Shown in pieces: positions 33,499-45,333 of a stretch of 64,000 bases of DNA. Source of the DNA: Acephala macrosclerotiorum (lineage: Eukaryota; Ascomycota; Leotiomycetes; Helotiales; Mollisiaceae); NCBI GenBank assembly GCA_014904845.1, contig MU119213.1:1-64000 (forward strand), in the 5' to 3' direction. Each line of letters starts with the position of its first letter. The first letter of the stretch is position 1. Under the pieces are notes generated by a model, which worked only from the letters and a program-made list of their open reading frames with translations, was not told the DNA's origin and searched no databases. Position numbers and translations under genes: made by a program.

Positions 33499-34244
33499 AT
33501 GTGTTCTACCGCCTCCCCAAAGATGTTGACGACCCAAGAGCGCAACAAGTAAGTCCTTTTGATGCATGATGGCACTGCACGTAAAGCTAATCTATACACA
33601 GGATGCAGTCTTCTACCAATGTTACCGTCGCTGTCGGACCAAAGAAGAAGTTGTACTTCCTCCCCAAGAGCATTATATCCTACTACTCTTCATACTTCCA
33701 ATGCGCTTTCGAGAACGCGAAGAAGCTCGAACTGTTGGACGAAGAGACCGAGAACTTCGACGTTATCGTCGACTACATGATGCGCAACATCATTCCGGGC
33801 GAGAAGAATGCGAACTCGAAGAGAACTATTGAGGGTAATAAAGACACCATTGCCCAGTGCTTGCGCTTCCTCGGGTCCGCCGACAAGTACGAGATGGGTG
33901 ATGTCTCTGAAGTTCTTTATGGACCTCTCAGCAAGGCTATCTGCGACCTATCATTCCACAAGCGCCGTGGCAACAGCCCAATTAGATCTTCGAAGGCACA
34001 GCAACCGTGCGGTATCGAGGGCTCGGAAATTGAGCGCATCTTCAGCCTCTGCCCAGCCGGAAGCCGTCTTCGAACCCTCACAGCGCAAGCAGCACTGTCC
34101 TTCTCCGGCCCCCAAGCACTTGATACATGGGCAGAACAAACCGAGAACATTCCTGGGTTTGCGGGAGAGCTGATGGGCCAACTTGCGACAAGCTTCTATT
34201 GTCAGCAATGGATGGACCCCGTCATCAAGCAGAAGCGCCAATGA
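33499..34244 (+). CDS. BTB/POZ-domain protein (copy 1)
   Basis: The gene is join(33499..33548,33602..34244), 230 residues. The 53-nt intron (GTAAGT, branch CTAAT) lies just before the BTB core, at the same phase as in the copy at 58799. The BTB part reads VTVAVGPKKKLYFLPKSIIS, SYFQCAFENAKKLELLDEE and FDVIVDYMMR, matching the strand-helix pattern in which BTB domains dimerise or bind Cullin-3. The C-terminal half carries a motif shared with the other copies (ALSFSG...IPGFAGELMGQL). Substrates are unknown. A broken relative follows about 670 bp downstream on the same strand, so this is a local duplication. Confidence 0.85.
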
Positions 34245-34911
34245 AGGGCTTTGGTACATTTGGAGGGCATAGCGATTGGATTGAGTGATGTTTGAGTCGG
34301 AATTTTCTGGAATTGGACCCACAGCATGGGGTGGGCGGGTAAAAGTTTTTGTGTTTTCGGCATCATTTTGATGTTTTCCTCTACGAATATGGGTACTGTT
34401 AGGGAAGGATGTCCTTTGAGGACAGGTCAATTGGTCTGACGGACCCTTCGCCATATACCAGAGGGCAGGTTACGATGTAGTGGAGGGCAAAAGCAATTGG
34501 TTTTCGGGGAGTGTATATGTGCTCTTATTCGAGCAACGTATTGATGTCTTAGCGTTTTGGTTTCGGCATATTCTGGCAAAAGATGTAGGATAGCAAGCAA
34601 TGCAAAGAACACAAAAACAACGTATCCAGAACGTGAACGTGACTTGAATCAAATCCAATGCATTGTGGTCTATCGTGAGCTGGCTTCCTGGGCTCTTGCT
34701 AGAAGCGGTAAGTCGAAATGCAGCAAGTAGCCCAGAGAGGAAGTCTCTGTGACAGTGTTTACAGCTCCAGCTTCACGATTGACTAGCCGAGAACCTAGCT
34801 CGGATATTAAACTCCTGAAAGCCTACGACCAATCCTCCCGTCTACAACACGACATCTCGAGAGCAACCTCAAGAACATCTCGGCAACATATCCAAGAACG
34901 ACATCGAATAA
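34245..34911. other. Spacer between BTB gene and its broken copy
   Basis: No gene is supported. An in-frame stop at 34909-34911 closes the frame ahead of the recognisable BTB remnant, and nothing resembling the N-terminal BTB half is seen upstream. Confidence 0.45.
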
Positions 34912-35364
34912 CTCAGCAAGGAAAAGAAGCTGGAGCTTCTAGAAGACGCTGTCAAGACTTTCGAAGCCATGTTAGAGTTCGTGCTATCTGGCACAATCTC
35001 AGCATTGACGGTAAAGAATGAAGGTGGAGCTGCTCTTGCTGCTTGCATGGACTTCCTGCAGTATCTTGACAAGTACAACATGGGATTCGTGGGCGAGCTC
35101 GTCACCAAACCTCTCGGCAAAGCTTTACGACATATGTCTATTCCGGTAAACAAATTGAATGAGATGAGCAGAAATCAAGGCATTAGAGAGGAGGACATTG
35201 AGCTCGTCTTCAGAATCTCTCAACCTGGAAGCAAGATTCGGAAGCTCATAGTTTCTGGAGCGCTCTCGTACAATGGCCTGAAGAAGGTGGATCGTGTCGC
35301 AAGCAAGAAGAGACAGTCGATGGCTACGCCGCAGAGGTCTGCGTGTAGGTCCGAAAATGCTTGA
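34912..35364 (+). pseudogene. Broken BTB-family copy
   Basis: The frame from 34912 reads LSKEKKLELLEDAVKTFEAM and ends at 35364. It matches the second half of the BTB domain and the C-terminal region of the genes at 33499 and 58799 (KKLELL, LEFVLSG, FLQYLDKYNMG, SKIRKLIVSGALSYNG). The first half of the BTB domain is missing: a stop (TAA, 34909-34911) precedes it in frame, and no splice site brings in a replacement. After KKVDRVASKK the frame departs from the family. A different frame there carries a peptide with the family's GYAAEV-like tail, suggesting a frameshift. A short functional protein cannot be excluded. Confidence 0.6.
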
Positions 35365-35744
35365 ATTATGCGCGGAAGCATTTGGATTCACTCGACGACC
35401 ACTATAGACTGCAATGACGGGAGCTTTGTTTCATGGAGGATTTATCACTGGGGATTACAGAGTATGGTATCTACATACGGAATTACCAAGTCATTTTGTC
35501 TAGCTGACAAGTATTGCTGTCCTAGACAGGATGGGCAATACGGACAGTCTAGTTATCAGATCTACTCGATGGTTAGTCGGAGTCTAAGATGGCATTACTG
35601 AGGATTAGGAGCAATTGATTTCGGAGAGAATTCGGAGTTCTTTTGATAGATATGGCAGGATTGCTAGAGTAGGCACGCAGCTCTACTGGCTTGGGATGAT
35701 GCGCAAATTGAAGAAAAGACCATGCAAAAATGTCCCTGAACCGC
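35365..35744. other. Intergenic region
   Basis: 3' flanks of the BTB remnant and TCTP; nothing supported. Confidence 0.4.
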
Positions 35745-36518
35745 TTAGACCTTCATCTCAGTGAGACCATGCTTCCAGACCGTGACGAAAGGAGTAACAC
35801 CATCCTCACGGTAGTTCATCAGAAGAACCCTGAAAAGATCAGCAAGAAGCCCTCAATAAGACCAGCAAAACTTACATTCCGTCGGGATCCATTGACTCGC
35901 CAATATAGAAGTCGTAGTCTTTGAAGTTACTAACGATCTTCTTGGCATATGCCTGGGCACCAGTCTCGAACGCTTTGACTTCCTCCTCGCTGGCTCCCTT
36001 CTCCTTCATCGCCTCCTTGACCTTCTTCATGTAACCTGTGTATGTCTCAGTACGTCCTCAGTGTATGTGCTCGACTCGGTTGCGTACCCTTGAGATGGCT
36101 GAGATACGATTTCTTGTCGAAGGAAGTGGATTGGAGACGGAAAGAGTTAACAACGTTGTTAACCTGGACGGCACCATCCTCAACGCCCTCTTCGGCCTCC
36201 TCAGCAGATGCGTTGGCACCGGTATCTGTGTTTCTCATCAGCGATTGTCTTCGTGTTCCAGCGGGGTGGTATACGTACTGACTTCGACCGCACCAAGGGT
36301 AATCATGGCGCAATCGACCTCGTAGACGACGCCGTCAACCTCCTTGAGATCGTACGAGTCCGACATGACTTCGTCGCCGGTGATAACGTCCTGTAGTACA
36401 TCTCGGTCAACGATCATTCTCCGCCTGCTGCGGCCCACAAAGCTGGCTCAAAGGCTCAAGTCTAAGTGCGGGGTCGCATCTGCGCAAAGATCTGAGTACC
36501 TACCTTATAGATTATCAT
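35745..36518 (-). CDS. TCTP: Translationally controlled tumour protein homologue (TCTP/Tma19)
   Basis: The gene is complement(join(35745..35829,35876..36035,36088..36225,36279..36390,36504..36518)), 169 residues, the usual TCTP length. The first exon codes only for MIIYK. The next joins as [24 protein letters not shown] hallmarks follow: [24 protein letters not shown], the helical hairpin [35 protein letters not shown] and the C-terminal strand [18 protein letters not shown] is an abundant ribosome-associated, calcium-binding cytosolic protein linked to growth and stress; in yeast Tma19 also moves to mitochondria. Introns are 113, 53, 52 and 46 nt. It is divergent with SUR2 across about 570 bp. 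Confidence 0.97.
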
Positions 36519-37091
36519 TTTGACGGTATTGCTCTCGACTTTGTCTTGGGTATTGAGGCAGAGACTTGGGCTGGGAGATAGGTCGAAGTAAATCTATAGT
36601 AGTGGGCTGGACTTGGAAAAATCACCAGCGTGGATTAAGTGCCCCTCCAAAGACTTGGCTGAGATAGGGATAGCGCTACAGCCTTACAGCCTTATTTATT
36701 GCCTGACGCTAGTCCAGCTTCTTCGCCACTCGCCACATGTCAACGTCCCGGTCCCGCATACAACGAGGTGGGACGGAGATGAAAATACAGGAAAAGGTTT
36801 CCTTGAAACGCCATAACGTGCGGTGAAACATACCTGACAGCAAATGACTACTACGATCTGATCTGACAATCTGACGACTCCGAAGTCCCAACTACTTCAG
36901 AACATTGAAAAGTCAGGAGTCCGAACAGTCGATCGCGGGAGCGACGGATAGGAAAAAGTACCTAAGCGAGATTTGGTTGCATGATGACTGAAGTGTGGCG
37001 CGCCTCACTTGCTTTACAAAAACACCACATTCACTCCTTCAACAACTCACGCTCCTTCGTGCGCAACACGATAACTGCTGCTACCGCGAAA
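36519..37091. promoter_or_regulatory. Shared promoter region of TCTP and SUR2
   Basis: This 573-bp region separates the two divergent start codons and must hold both promoters. No clear TATA box at either side. The SUR2 frame is open from 36981, so its last about 110 bp could also be coding. Confidence 0.6.
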
Positions 37092-38255
37092 ATGGCCAAC
37101 ATCTCCTTTGCTTCCAATTCCACCACGATGTCTGACCTGCCACCTCTCCCGTCCTACACCCTCACTCCGGTGCAGCCGCTCATCTCCTTTATCCCCGACT
37201 TCTGGCTCACCCTCGCGCTTCCAGTTATCGCATACTGGGTCGTATCGATGTTCTTCCACTTCATTGATGTGAACGATATATGGCCACAATACCGATTACA
37301 CACTCCCGCCGAGATTTTGAAGAGGAATCATGTCTCGAGATATGAGGTAGCGCGCGACGTGATTATACAGCAGATTATACAAACGGTGGTTGGACTTGCT
37401 CTAGCATACTTGGATCCAGAGGATATGACTGGAAAGGAAGATTACGATGTCGCGGTCTGGGCTACAAGGTTACGAATCGCTCAGAGAGCTCTGCCGCAGC
37501 TCTTAGGTCTCCTGGGTCTCAATGCTGCAGCAATCTCGAAGAACATGGCTGGATCGCATCCAATGTTGGCAGGTGTGTTGGCAGGTGGAAAATACCCCTC
37601 ATTAAGCATGGGTATGGACATTGTGAGCGGAGCACAAGTTCCTGGTTTTGCCAGCTGGGAGATCTATGCGGCCAAGGCGATTTACTGGGTGATTGTGCCG
37701 GCCATGCAGTTCTGGTTGGCAACCCTCATCGTGGATACATGGCAATACTTCCTCCACCGCGCCATGCACATGAACAAGTGGCTCTACAGTAAGTTTTGGA
37801 GAGGTTGATTTCTATTCTGGTTGCTTACTGTACTAGCTACCTTCCACTCACGCCACCACCGACTTTATGTCCCTTACGCCTATGGAGCGCTCTACAACCA
37901 CCCATTCGAAGGTTTCCTCCTCGATACACTTGGAACGGGCATTGCGTACTTGGTTGCTGGGATGACACCCCGCCAAGGAATGGTCTTCTTCACAGCCTCT
38001 ACCATCAAGACGGTTGATGACCACTGTGGTTATGCCTTGCCATGGGACCCCCTGCAGCACATCACAAGCAACAATGCAGGATACCACGACATCCACCATC
38101 AAAGCTGGGGTATCAAGACCAATTTCTCGCAACCATTCTTCACATTCTGGGACCGATTACTGGGCACAATGTGGAATGGTGATACCACAGCGAGATACGC
38201 AAGAGACAGGAAGGCCGCACAATTCAAGACGGATGCAGACAAGGCCCAGTCGTGA
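37092..38255 (+). CDS. SUR2: Sphinganine C4-hydroxylase
   Basis: The gene is join(37092..37788,37837..38255), 371 residues, with a 48-nt intron that cuts between the second and third histidine boxes' exons and restores LYTTFHSRHH. It is a di-iron membrane enzyme of the fatty acid hydroxylase/sterol desaturase family that converts dihydrosphingosine to phytosphingosine in the ER. The histidine boxes are HRAMH (222-226), HSRHH (236-240) and HDIHH (316-320). Hydrophobic segments occur near residues 35-56, 90-106, 195-215 and 265-285. Family-specific blocks include PLPSYTLTPVQPLISFIPDF, IPHP-like YVPYAYGALYNHPFEG and TVDDHCGYALPWDPLQ. A longer start at 36981 is possible and would add 37 residues with no clear role. 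Confidence 0.95.
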
Positions 38256-41200
38256 TTTTGCACACCGAGATTGTTTTTAAGGGGGGATTATGATGATTGT
38301 ATAACATGAGCGGCATGAAAGTCTCCTTTGCATTCTAGGGACGAGGTGTTTGGACGGGTTGGATGGACTTAATTGAGGCGGGCGTTACGGTGTGAATTCT
38401 AATGTGTATATCATTGAGACAAAGGTCTCTAGGGATGCCAGGGTGCAGGATACCTTAATACTAATAATTCTTTCCTTTGTCGTTCAATCGGAGCTTCTTC
38501 ACACTACCTATGCGATCATGTTCTTGTAATTCAGGGAACTTCTCTATTCAATCTTTGGTCCGCCAGCAAGAGAACAAGGTACAGAAGTATCCCTTGTACT
38601 GCACTTGCTGAAGCTAGCTAGTTGGCATAGAAGATTACAGCCCGGAACCGACCGGCCATCTAGCCTTGACTCGTCCGGTGTTTCCATCAACCCATTGCTC
38701 GAAACGGACGAGATTTCGCCACAGCTTCAACATCAACCATTTTCATACACTTCAAGGATCCAGCGAAACCCATTAAAACCTCTAACTCACAGACGAGCGA
38801 ACATTTGAGCGTCAGCATTAATGACCTCACTCACCTCACCAGCCAGCATGCGGCTCCTCCGGATGCCATCCGCTGCGCCCCACAAATGATAGTTATTAAA
38901 TTAGATCAGATTAGATCACATTCCTTCTGCGCTCGAGCTCGTATGGAAAGTGGGCCTATGGAAAGGCCATTTAAGGGATAGTACCGTGATCTGTCAGCCC
39001 ATTCATCACTGACAAGGAAATTAATGAAGGGTTCTTAACATTTTTGACCTTAGTGATAGTGAAGAATAGGCTGGGTGAGGAGACGGAGAGACCAATGGGT
39101 TGGTACCGGTACTTGAAGAAGAAAATGAGTTGAAGTGAATCAGGTGACACGGCATTCAGGGTACGGAGGAATCTGCGAGTCTTGGCAAAGAAGGTCCCGA
39201 TGCGTAAATAAGTGACGTAGAGCGATTGTCATGCACTTTCTGGAGCAGCATGCTCTAATTGATCTCTCTACTCGATCTTCATGACAAGTCCGACCGTGTA
39301 TGACTTTTTTTTTCGAACACTGCGAGACAGGCAAGTGATATTTGTAAGAGCTTGGCGATGTGTTCTAACGTAATCAAAGTCCTTGCTCTTGATACTATCG
39401 CGGATGAGGTTCCGAGCGGGTTCATTTTAACCTTGTTGCTATCAAGGTTCGGTGGATATGGCGAATGAGCTTGATGATGGAGATTGTTTGCTGACTGTGC
39501 TGACGGGCGGTAATGAGCTCTAATTTGAGCTCATGTTGAGGATTTGAGGTTGTACCAACAGGATCTGGATGTCAGATTTGTCGTCGAAGATCCTCGAAAC
39601 TTGAAACGTAGGAACAGCCGCTTGAACCCTAAATCCTCGCCTCCGTCTCGAAACGCTCACCCAGTGAATCTTCATCTCCTCTTAGCTAAGATTTCCACAC
39701 GCGTTAAGAACTCCACGCGTGGTTGGACCTGAGGTCGTCGTGAAAAGAATCAGCGCACAGATACCTCATTTCGAAGCGGATACCCTAATCTCACTAATAT
39801 TCAAGGCTGCGCCCAACAAGATCAAAGACACCAATCAGACACCCAGTTTCAGGAGGTCTGCTTGGTATGATTGGCTACCATGTACATTCTGTGGCAGATC
39901 CGGAGTTGCATAAACATCGAGGCTAAACTGTAAGAAGGCAAGTGTTCACAAATTCAGGGATTGAATACCCTAGCTACAACTCGATCCCGAGATTTCAGAT
40001 CCCAGCCTCCTGTTCCTGTTTTCCCGGTTTCTGTCATTCATCACACATCACATCCCAGAAACAGCATCTCGTCACCGCAAACAATAGTCCGAACTTCCAG
40101 AACGTCCAGATGCTGTGCCACCCGTTCGAGGTTTGCATGGTTGCTCGTCCTAAGATAGATCAGAGCACGGCGAACTGGGGTCTGCATTGACCCTCAGAGT
40201 GGACTCAAAGCAAATCAAACAGAAAAGCCCCGATCATGATGTCGTCCCAGTCATGCAAACTCTCCCAACGAAGAGCGACCCTTGTGCTCTTGAGCCTGCA
40301 GATGCCGGCGTCGGGCCAGTGGCAGCGAACACGTCCAATAAACAACGCCCTATGCGAAACAGAAGAAGAAATTATCGAAGGGCAGTGTTGCTGAGCGAAT
40401 GTGAAGCTCTCGAATTATGCAACGATGAAGCTTGAGACGAGGTGATCCTGTAATTGGGTCGTTCTGCAGCTTAGCTCTATCTATAAACCGGATGTTTGAG
40501 TTGTGTTCAGCTCCTGTCTCTCCCATCGTCGACCGAATGCGCCACTTCTTACTGGATTTGGAAGGATGCGTTGTGGAAAGAACGTTATTGATCCCCCATT
40601 CCGCCAGCCGCAAAGCCAACTGCAATCAAAAGAACAAGCCCGACGGTCGAGTACCGCTCGGACGCATTTCCAGCGATTTGGCACCGTCAAATACTCCGTA
40701 CTTCCAATTTCCTTGTTTTTCTCGAGTCCCATGTTCAACTTCTCGGCCAAAATCCGCATCCGTCCTGAACTTCGAGTTCTCCACCACTACTTGCACTAGA
40801 CGAACGTTCCTGGGTTTTAGAGCTTCGACATCGTTAGTGGCCATCAGCAACTTCCTAAGCTTCGATCCACCTACCACTCAATTTCCTGTTCTCCTCCACT
40901 GCAGCAATCGATACCCCGCCATAAAGTCTCAAATCACCTCCATCCGCTCGCTGATCAAACAACCATCACCGTCTCAACATCTCCAGCGCCAATTCACCAA
41001 AAACAATGCGTCGAGAGTACCAATCTTAGTATCAACATCCTCAAACACCAACACGTGCCTACCAACATTCAACATTGGTGTTCTGTAAGCGCTCTATTCG
41101 GAAACGTCCAACGATTCTCATCACGGCGCTTCCGATTTCAAACCTCACAGCCTCACTGGTCCAAGGAACAACACTTCGATTCCACGACCCTTCCATCGAC

Positions 41201-42277
41201 CCAAGACCAAACCTCGCGCCTATCCCAAACATACTTCAGAAACCGCAAGGAATAATTTTCTTCTGTGAACGCCTCACCTTCGTCCGAATATCGAACTGTT
41301 GGAACCAATACCAAACTTCGGTTTACTTGAGCATGCAGCAAGCCGGTACTACAAGACCGTAACGCCCGCCTCGCAACAATCGAAAGAAAAGAATTCCTCG
41401 TCGTCGTTAAGAATTCTTTTCAACGTCCAACTAATAGATAATAATATTTTTGTTTTGCTCGGGCCGGTCCTGAGTTCGGCTTGCCAAGATGGATACGGCT
41501 TTGATAGCTTTCATGATGTACGTTTAGAGTTTCGTTTCTTCTGGCCCTATGTTTGGAACTTTCCTCCCCCAGCCTGATACTGGAATTGTTTCTTGGGATG
41601 TTTGCCCAATTGGATGCGACCGCGATGCGATGCATGGTGGAAGGAAAGAATATCAAGAAAGGGTTCACGCTGAAGAGAAGGTGGTTGAGGCCCAAGTCGG
41701 ACCTCGACGCAACCTCAATGTTACTTGAAGTACATTGTTTGCTACGCAGCACTTGCGGAGCTTTCATGTCTCAAGTCGGCAGACAAGAGCCTGGTGTTGT
41801 GTCGTGCGAGCCGTTGGAGTCTTGGAGATCATGCGCAATGGTTATACTTGTGCTTGTGTACCTGTCAATCAAGGCATTGACATCGGTATTGCGAAAGTAC
41901 TTGTGTTGTCTGATCTTCAATGAGTACTCAAGTTGAATCGGGCGGAAGATCTTTTTTAGAGGCTGAGCGTCGCAGAGTGTTTCCAGAGAGGCTCATCTTG
42001 GTTGTGGGCGAAACAATCCCTAATATAACAACCGTGTTAAGGTTGATGATTGACGAAGTCCGTCCGATGTTTATTTGGGGGCGGGGCAAAACATTGTTTC
42101 ATATTTATCTGCCACCACATTTGCAATTTATTTAGGACATCTCCCCACGAGATATAGGGTCCTTGCCAGATAGGCGAACCATGTTTCAAGTAGCTAACAT
42201 TCTGCAGTCAAACCTCACCATCCATACAGTCGGTTCATTTAATCGGATCATGGGACAATTTCTCTAAACATTATCCG
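38256..42277. other. 4-kb gene-poor stretch
   Basis: No gene can be supported. The longest open frame (40432-41088 plus, 218 codons) begins at a TTG, is of biased composition and has no domain. Others (41420-41767, 41553-41936) overlap on opposite strands. Composition is ordinary, so this is not a RIP island. Long promoter/leader regions or non-coding transcripts are possible. The right end includes the upstream region of the following gene. Confidence 0.5.
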
Positions 42278-43733
42278 ATGGAACGAGATATCAGACGAGC
42301 GCGAGGCCAATGGCGTGGGTGTTATGCCTTCGAGGACATCATCTGTGATGGTGACGGGGGTAGCAGTCCTAAACGAACAGGTGGCTTGAAGATGGGTTCC
42401 ACTTATTATTACTACGTACTTATCCCCATATGCGAAACGGTAAACGATGACACTGACTGTTTGTATATAGTACGAGCTGGACGACGGTACAGAATATCAC
42501 GACGCGACGATCCCGTTTACTACTTCATGTCCATACCTTCCAGGCCAACCAGTCAACCTACTTTACGTACCGGTTGAAGCCCAACGTTTAAGATACCGCA
42601 GCGCGTCAATGTCCTCAATGGCCAACGGAGATATCATGACGATGAACCCCGCCGACAAATTCATGACCCCGCGTCAACCTCCTCCACCGCCTTCTCTACC
42701 ACGCCTCAACACCGCGACATCAGTCCTCACCAAGAAGCGATCAGCTCATTCCCTCTCACCAAAGACCGAGAAGCCACAATGGTCTCCGAGAATGTTCTTC
42801 GGCCTCAGGTCACCGGCTCCCACTCCAACTTCACAACAAGGCGACAAACGTGGTCGATCATCGTCCCTTAGCAAGGTATCGCAATCTAGTGCCGGTCGAA
42901 GTGTACCTGATCTCAACGCTCGCTCGGACGCGATGAGAAAGGTCAAGTCTGTACCTCAAACTAGGGCTGTGTCGCCTCAATCACTCAAGTCGAAGTCCAG
43001 AGAGCCATCTCCCTTCCGACAGGTCGCTGCACAAGACAGTCACTTCAACACTACCACCTTCCACATCCCCGATGAGATCGCCGAAGAAGCCGAGGACGAT
43101 GACAACTTCGCAAGCCAATTGAATCGCATTTCTATGAATGAGAAGGGCATTTTCACAGCACTCGCGCCTCCACCATCTCGTCAACGTCCATCTCCGGGTA
43201 CCCGTGCACACACCGCGAAGGGCATTACGAAGCCACTACCTCAGTTACCGGAAGAAGACAACACCACTCTAATGCCACCTCCTCTCCGTCTTCGTACTAC
43301 CGCTTCTGCAGTCGAGCTTCAACCCAGATCGCACTTCTCTACTTCGACTATCTCCACAACCATCACATCACCGTCTGAGAGCCACTTCAGCTTCAATGAA
43401 GACTTCAACGATGAGGAGGATCTCACTGCGGATCTGGGAAGTGGAGATGAGTTCACCTACAGCCCGGTTCTGGCAGAGACTCCAGTAGAAGGAGGGTTCA
43501 GCGGCTACAGTCTCCCAGAAGCAGAGTACGCTTCTGAACTGACTCTCAGAAAGCAGACGCCACTTTCACCATTCCAGGAGCCGGCAAGCAGAATGACCTT
43601 CGGTGCGTCGCCAGCTGCCTATCCTTTGACTACCGGCACTGAGCCAGAGCATATGTCCGCTTTGGAGCAATTGTTGAGTGAGATGGGATATCTCGGCGAT
43701 GTGATTGTCGACAAAGAAGGAACTCAGTTCTGA
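42278..43733 (+). CDS. Conserved fungal disordered protein (YYYYY-ELDDGTE family)
   Basis: The proposed structure is join(42278..42415,42471..43733), 466 residues. The 55-nt intron (branch CTGAC) joins TYYYY to YELDDGTEYHD in frame, giving a peptide that I recall as a signature of an uncharacterised family in filamentous ascomycetes. The short folded N-terminus ends near CPYLPGQPVNLLYVPVE. The remainder is a long Ser/Pro-rich disordered region with PPPPP, RSVPDLN and KPLPQLPEE, and the C-terminus is a conserved helix ALEQLLSEMGYLGDVIVDKE. There is no signal peptide, membrane segment or catalytic motif. The very start is uncertain, because the frame upstream of EDIICDGDGG is not family-like. 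Function unknown. Confidence 0.75.
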
Positions 43734-44838
43734 ATAAATTGTATGGAGTTATGTATATGATGATTGGTCGGTTGGCCATCTTGGGCCTTTTTGGGGGATT
43801 ACAGATTCATTGTGTTTATTTTTGCGTTTTTGCGCTTTGAGCGAGAATTTAGCATGGAGTTCGGAAAAGAATCGCGGTAGATTCGGGCTATAGCATTTGG
43901 CATTTTTCGAGTGGAGGATGGATTTTCTATTCGAGAATGGTATATAGGGAAGGAGGAGAGGCAACTTATGGCAACTAAAAGGATAAAATGATGGGTGATG
44001 GTGGGTTAGAGTACGGGTGGATGATGGGAAGATACCCATTTGATTTGTATTGAGCTGGAGCTGGACTTGTTCAAGATGGAGCGAGCTTGGTTCTTGCTAT
44101 GATAGAGTAGAGAAGACTACAGGAGATCATGATGATCATAGTGGTAGCAATTGAATGAGAATTCTCGCTATCTACACCCTTTTTTGCCACCTCCTGAATG
44201 TACCCAAAGTCCGAGGCCATCGATGTTATTACCACTGTCGCCAATGTTTGTGTTCGGTTTCAAAGGCCTGTCCGTGATCACCTCACTCACCTCATTCATG
44301 ACACGACGCACCACGACACAACATGACCCGACGTCCAAGGATATGCGAAACACGTCTTCCTAAAATAACTTCCTCACACGCATTCAGCCAAAGAGAAAAT
44401 AATAAACATACACGACTCCGTAAACAAACAATTACGGCTTGGATAATTCACAACAAGCGGGACAAAGGGATAGGTGCAGGGAGGTTGGGATTAAGGAGGG
44501 TTAGAAGAGGAGGGATGGGGGTGGTGTGGAAGAGGTGTGCATGGTGACAGATCCTTAGATTATGATATTTGGTCGAATATGGATTCTGGGTTTCGGGATG
44601 GAAAAGGGAAGGGGAAGGGGAGGGGGTTAGGCGGGTGAATGCCGAGCCGTGCCAGAGACTGGGAGTGAGGAGATGCCGTGATGGCAGAGAGCGAGTACTG
44701 AACCCGGCATACCAAGCGGCAGATGACCGACATGCGGATGGGAGAGTTAAAAGAGATAAGATTGTTAGAAGGTCCGATGATGAGGATATACTTCACACGT
44801 GACTACGTCAAGAGAACCGGTCTCGCATTCTGGTACTC
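43734..44838. other. Intergenic region
   Basis: No gene supported; purine-rich tracts (GGAAGGGGAAGGGGAGGGGG near 44610) stand out. Confidence 0.45.
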
Positions 44839-44840
44839 TA

Positions 44841-45199
44841 CGGGGCCCTTACCTATACTACCCTCATTTCGAACTTTCGAAAACCACTATACCAAAATTT
44901 GCTATTAAAAAGCTTTAATTAATTAATACGCGGTAATAGATATCGATAAAATAAATTTATTAAATTATATAATTTAATTTAATTTCAATTAAACTTTTTT
45001 TATTAATAATTTCGAATTTAAATATTTTTAATTACAAAGCGAAAAAGGTTAATAAAATTATTAATATAAAACTTAACTTTATTTTTTTAAAATGAAATTT
45101 AAAAGTAAATTTAATTATATATTTAATATTTTAAAGTTGGTTTTAAAGTCGATAAATTTGTAAAAGTTCGTAATAAAGGGAATATGGGTACGGACCCGG
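44841..45199. mobile_element. AT-rich element with diverged inverted repeats and TA flanks
   Basis: A 359-bp, mostly A/T element. The left end (CGGGGCCCTTACCTATACTA) and the inverse of the right end (CCGGGTCCGTACCCATATTC) match over about 40 bp with mainly C/T changes and small gaps, continuing into CGAACTTT on both sides. TA flanks both ends (44839-44840, 45200-45201). It therefore looks like another RIP-degraded MITE mobilised by a Tc1/mariner-type enzyme, distinct in sequence from the one at 22362. Confidence 0.6.
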
Positions 45200-45333
45200 T
45201 ATTCTCGATGAAATTGGAGTTTGTAACCTAAACTAATCACCAATCTCGGCCTAACAACTACACATTCTCTCTCCCTCTTTCTCATCCCGCTTTCCGATTC
45301 AAACTGAAGCCCAGCACCCCATCAACCTCAGCC

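Noticed and set aside
40432..41088. 218-codon plus-strand frame
   Set aside because: Starts at TTG, low-information composition, no domain, and overlapping frames on both strands of similar quality.
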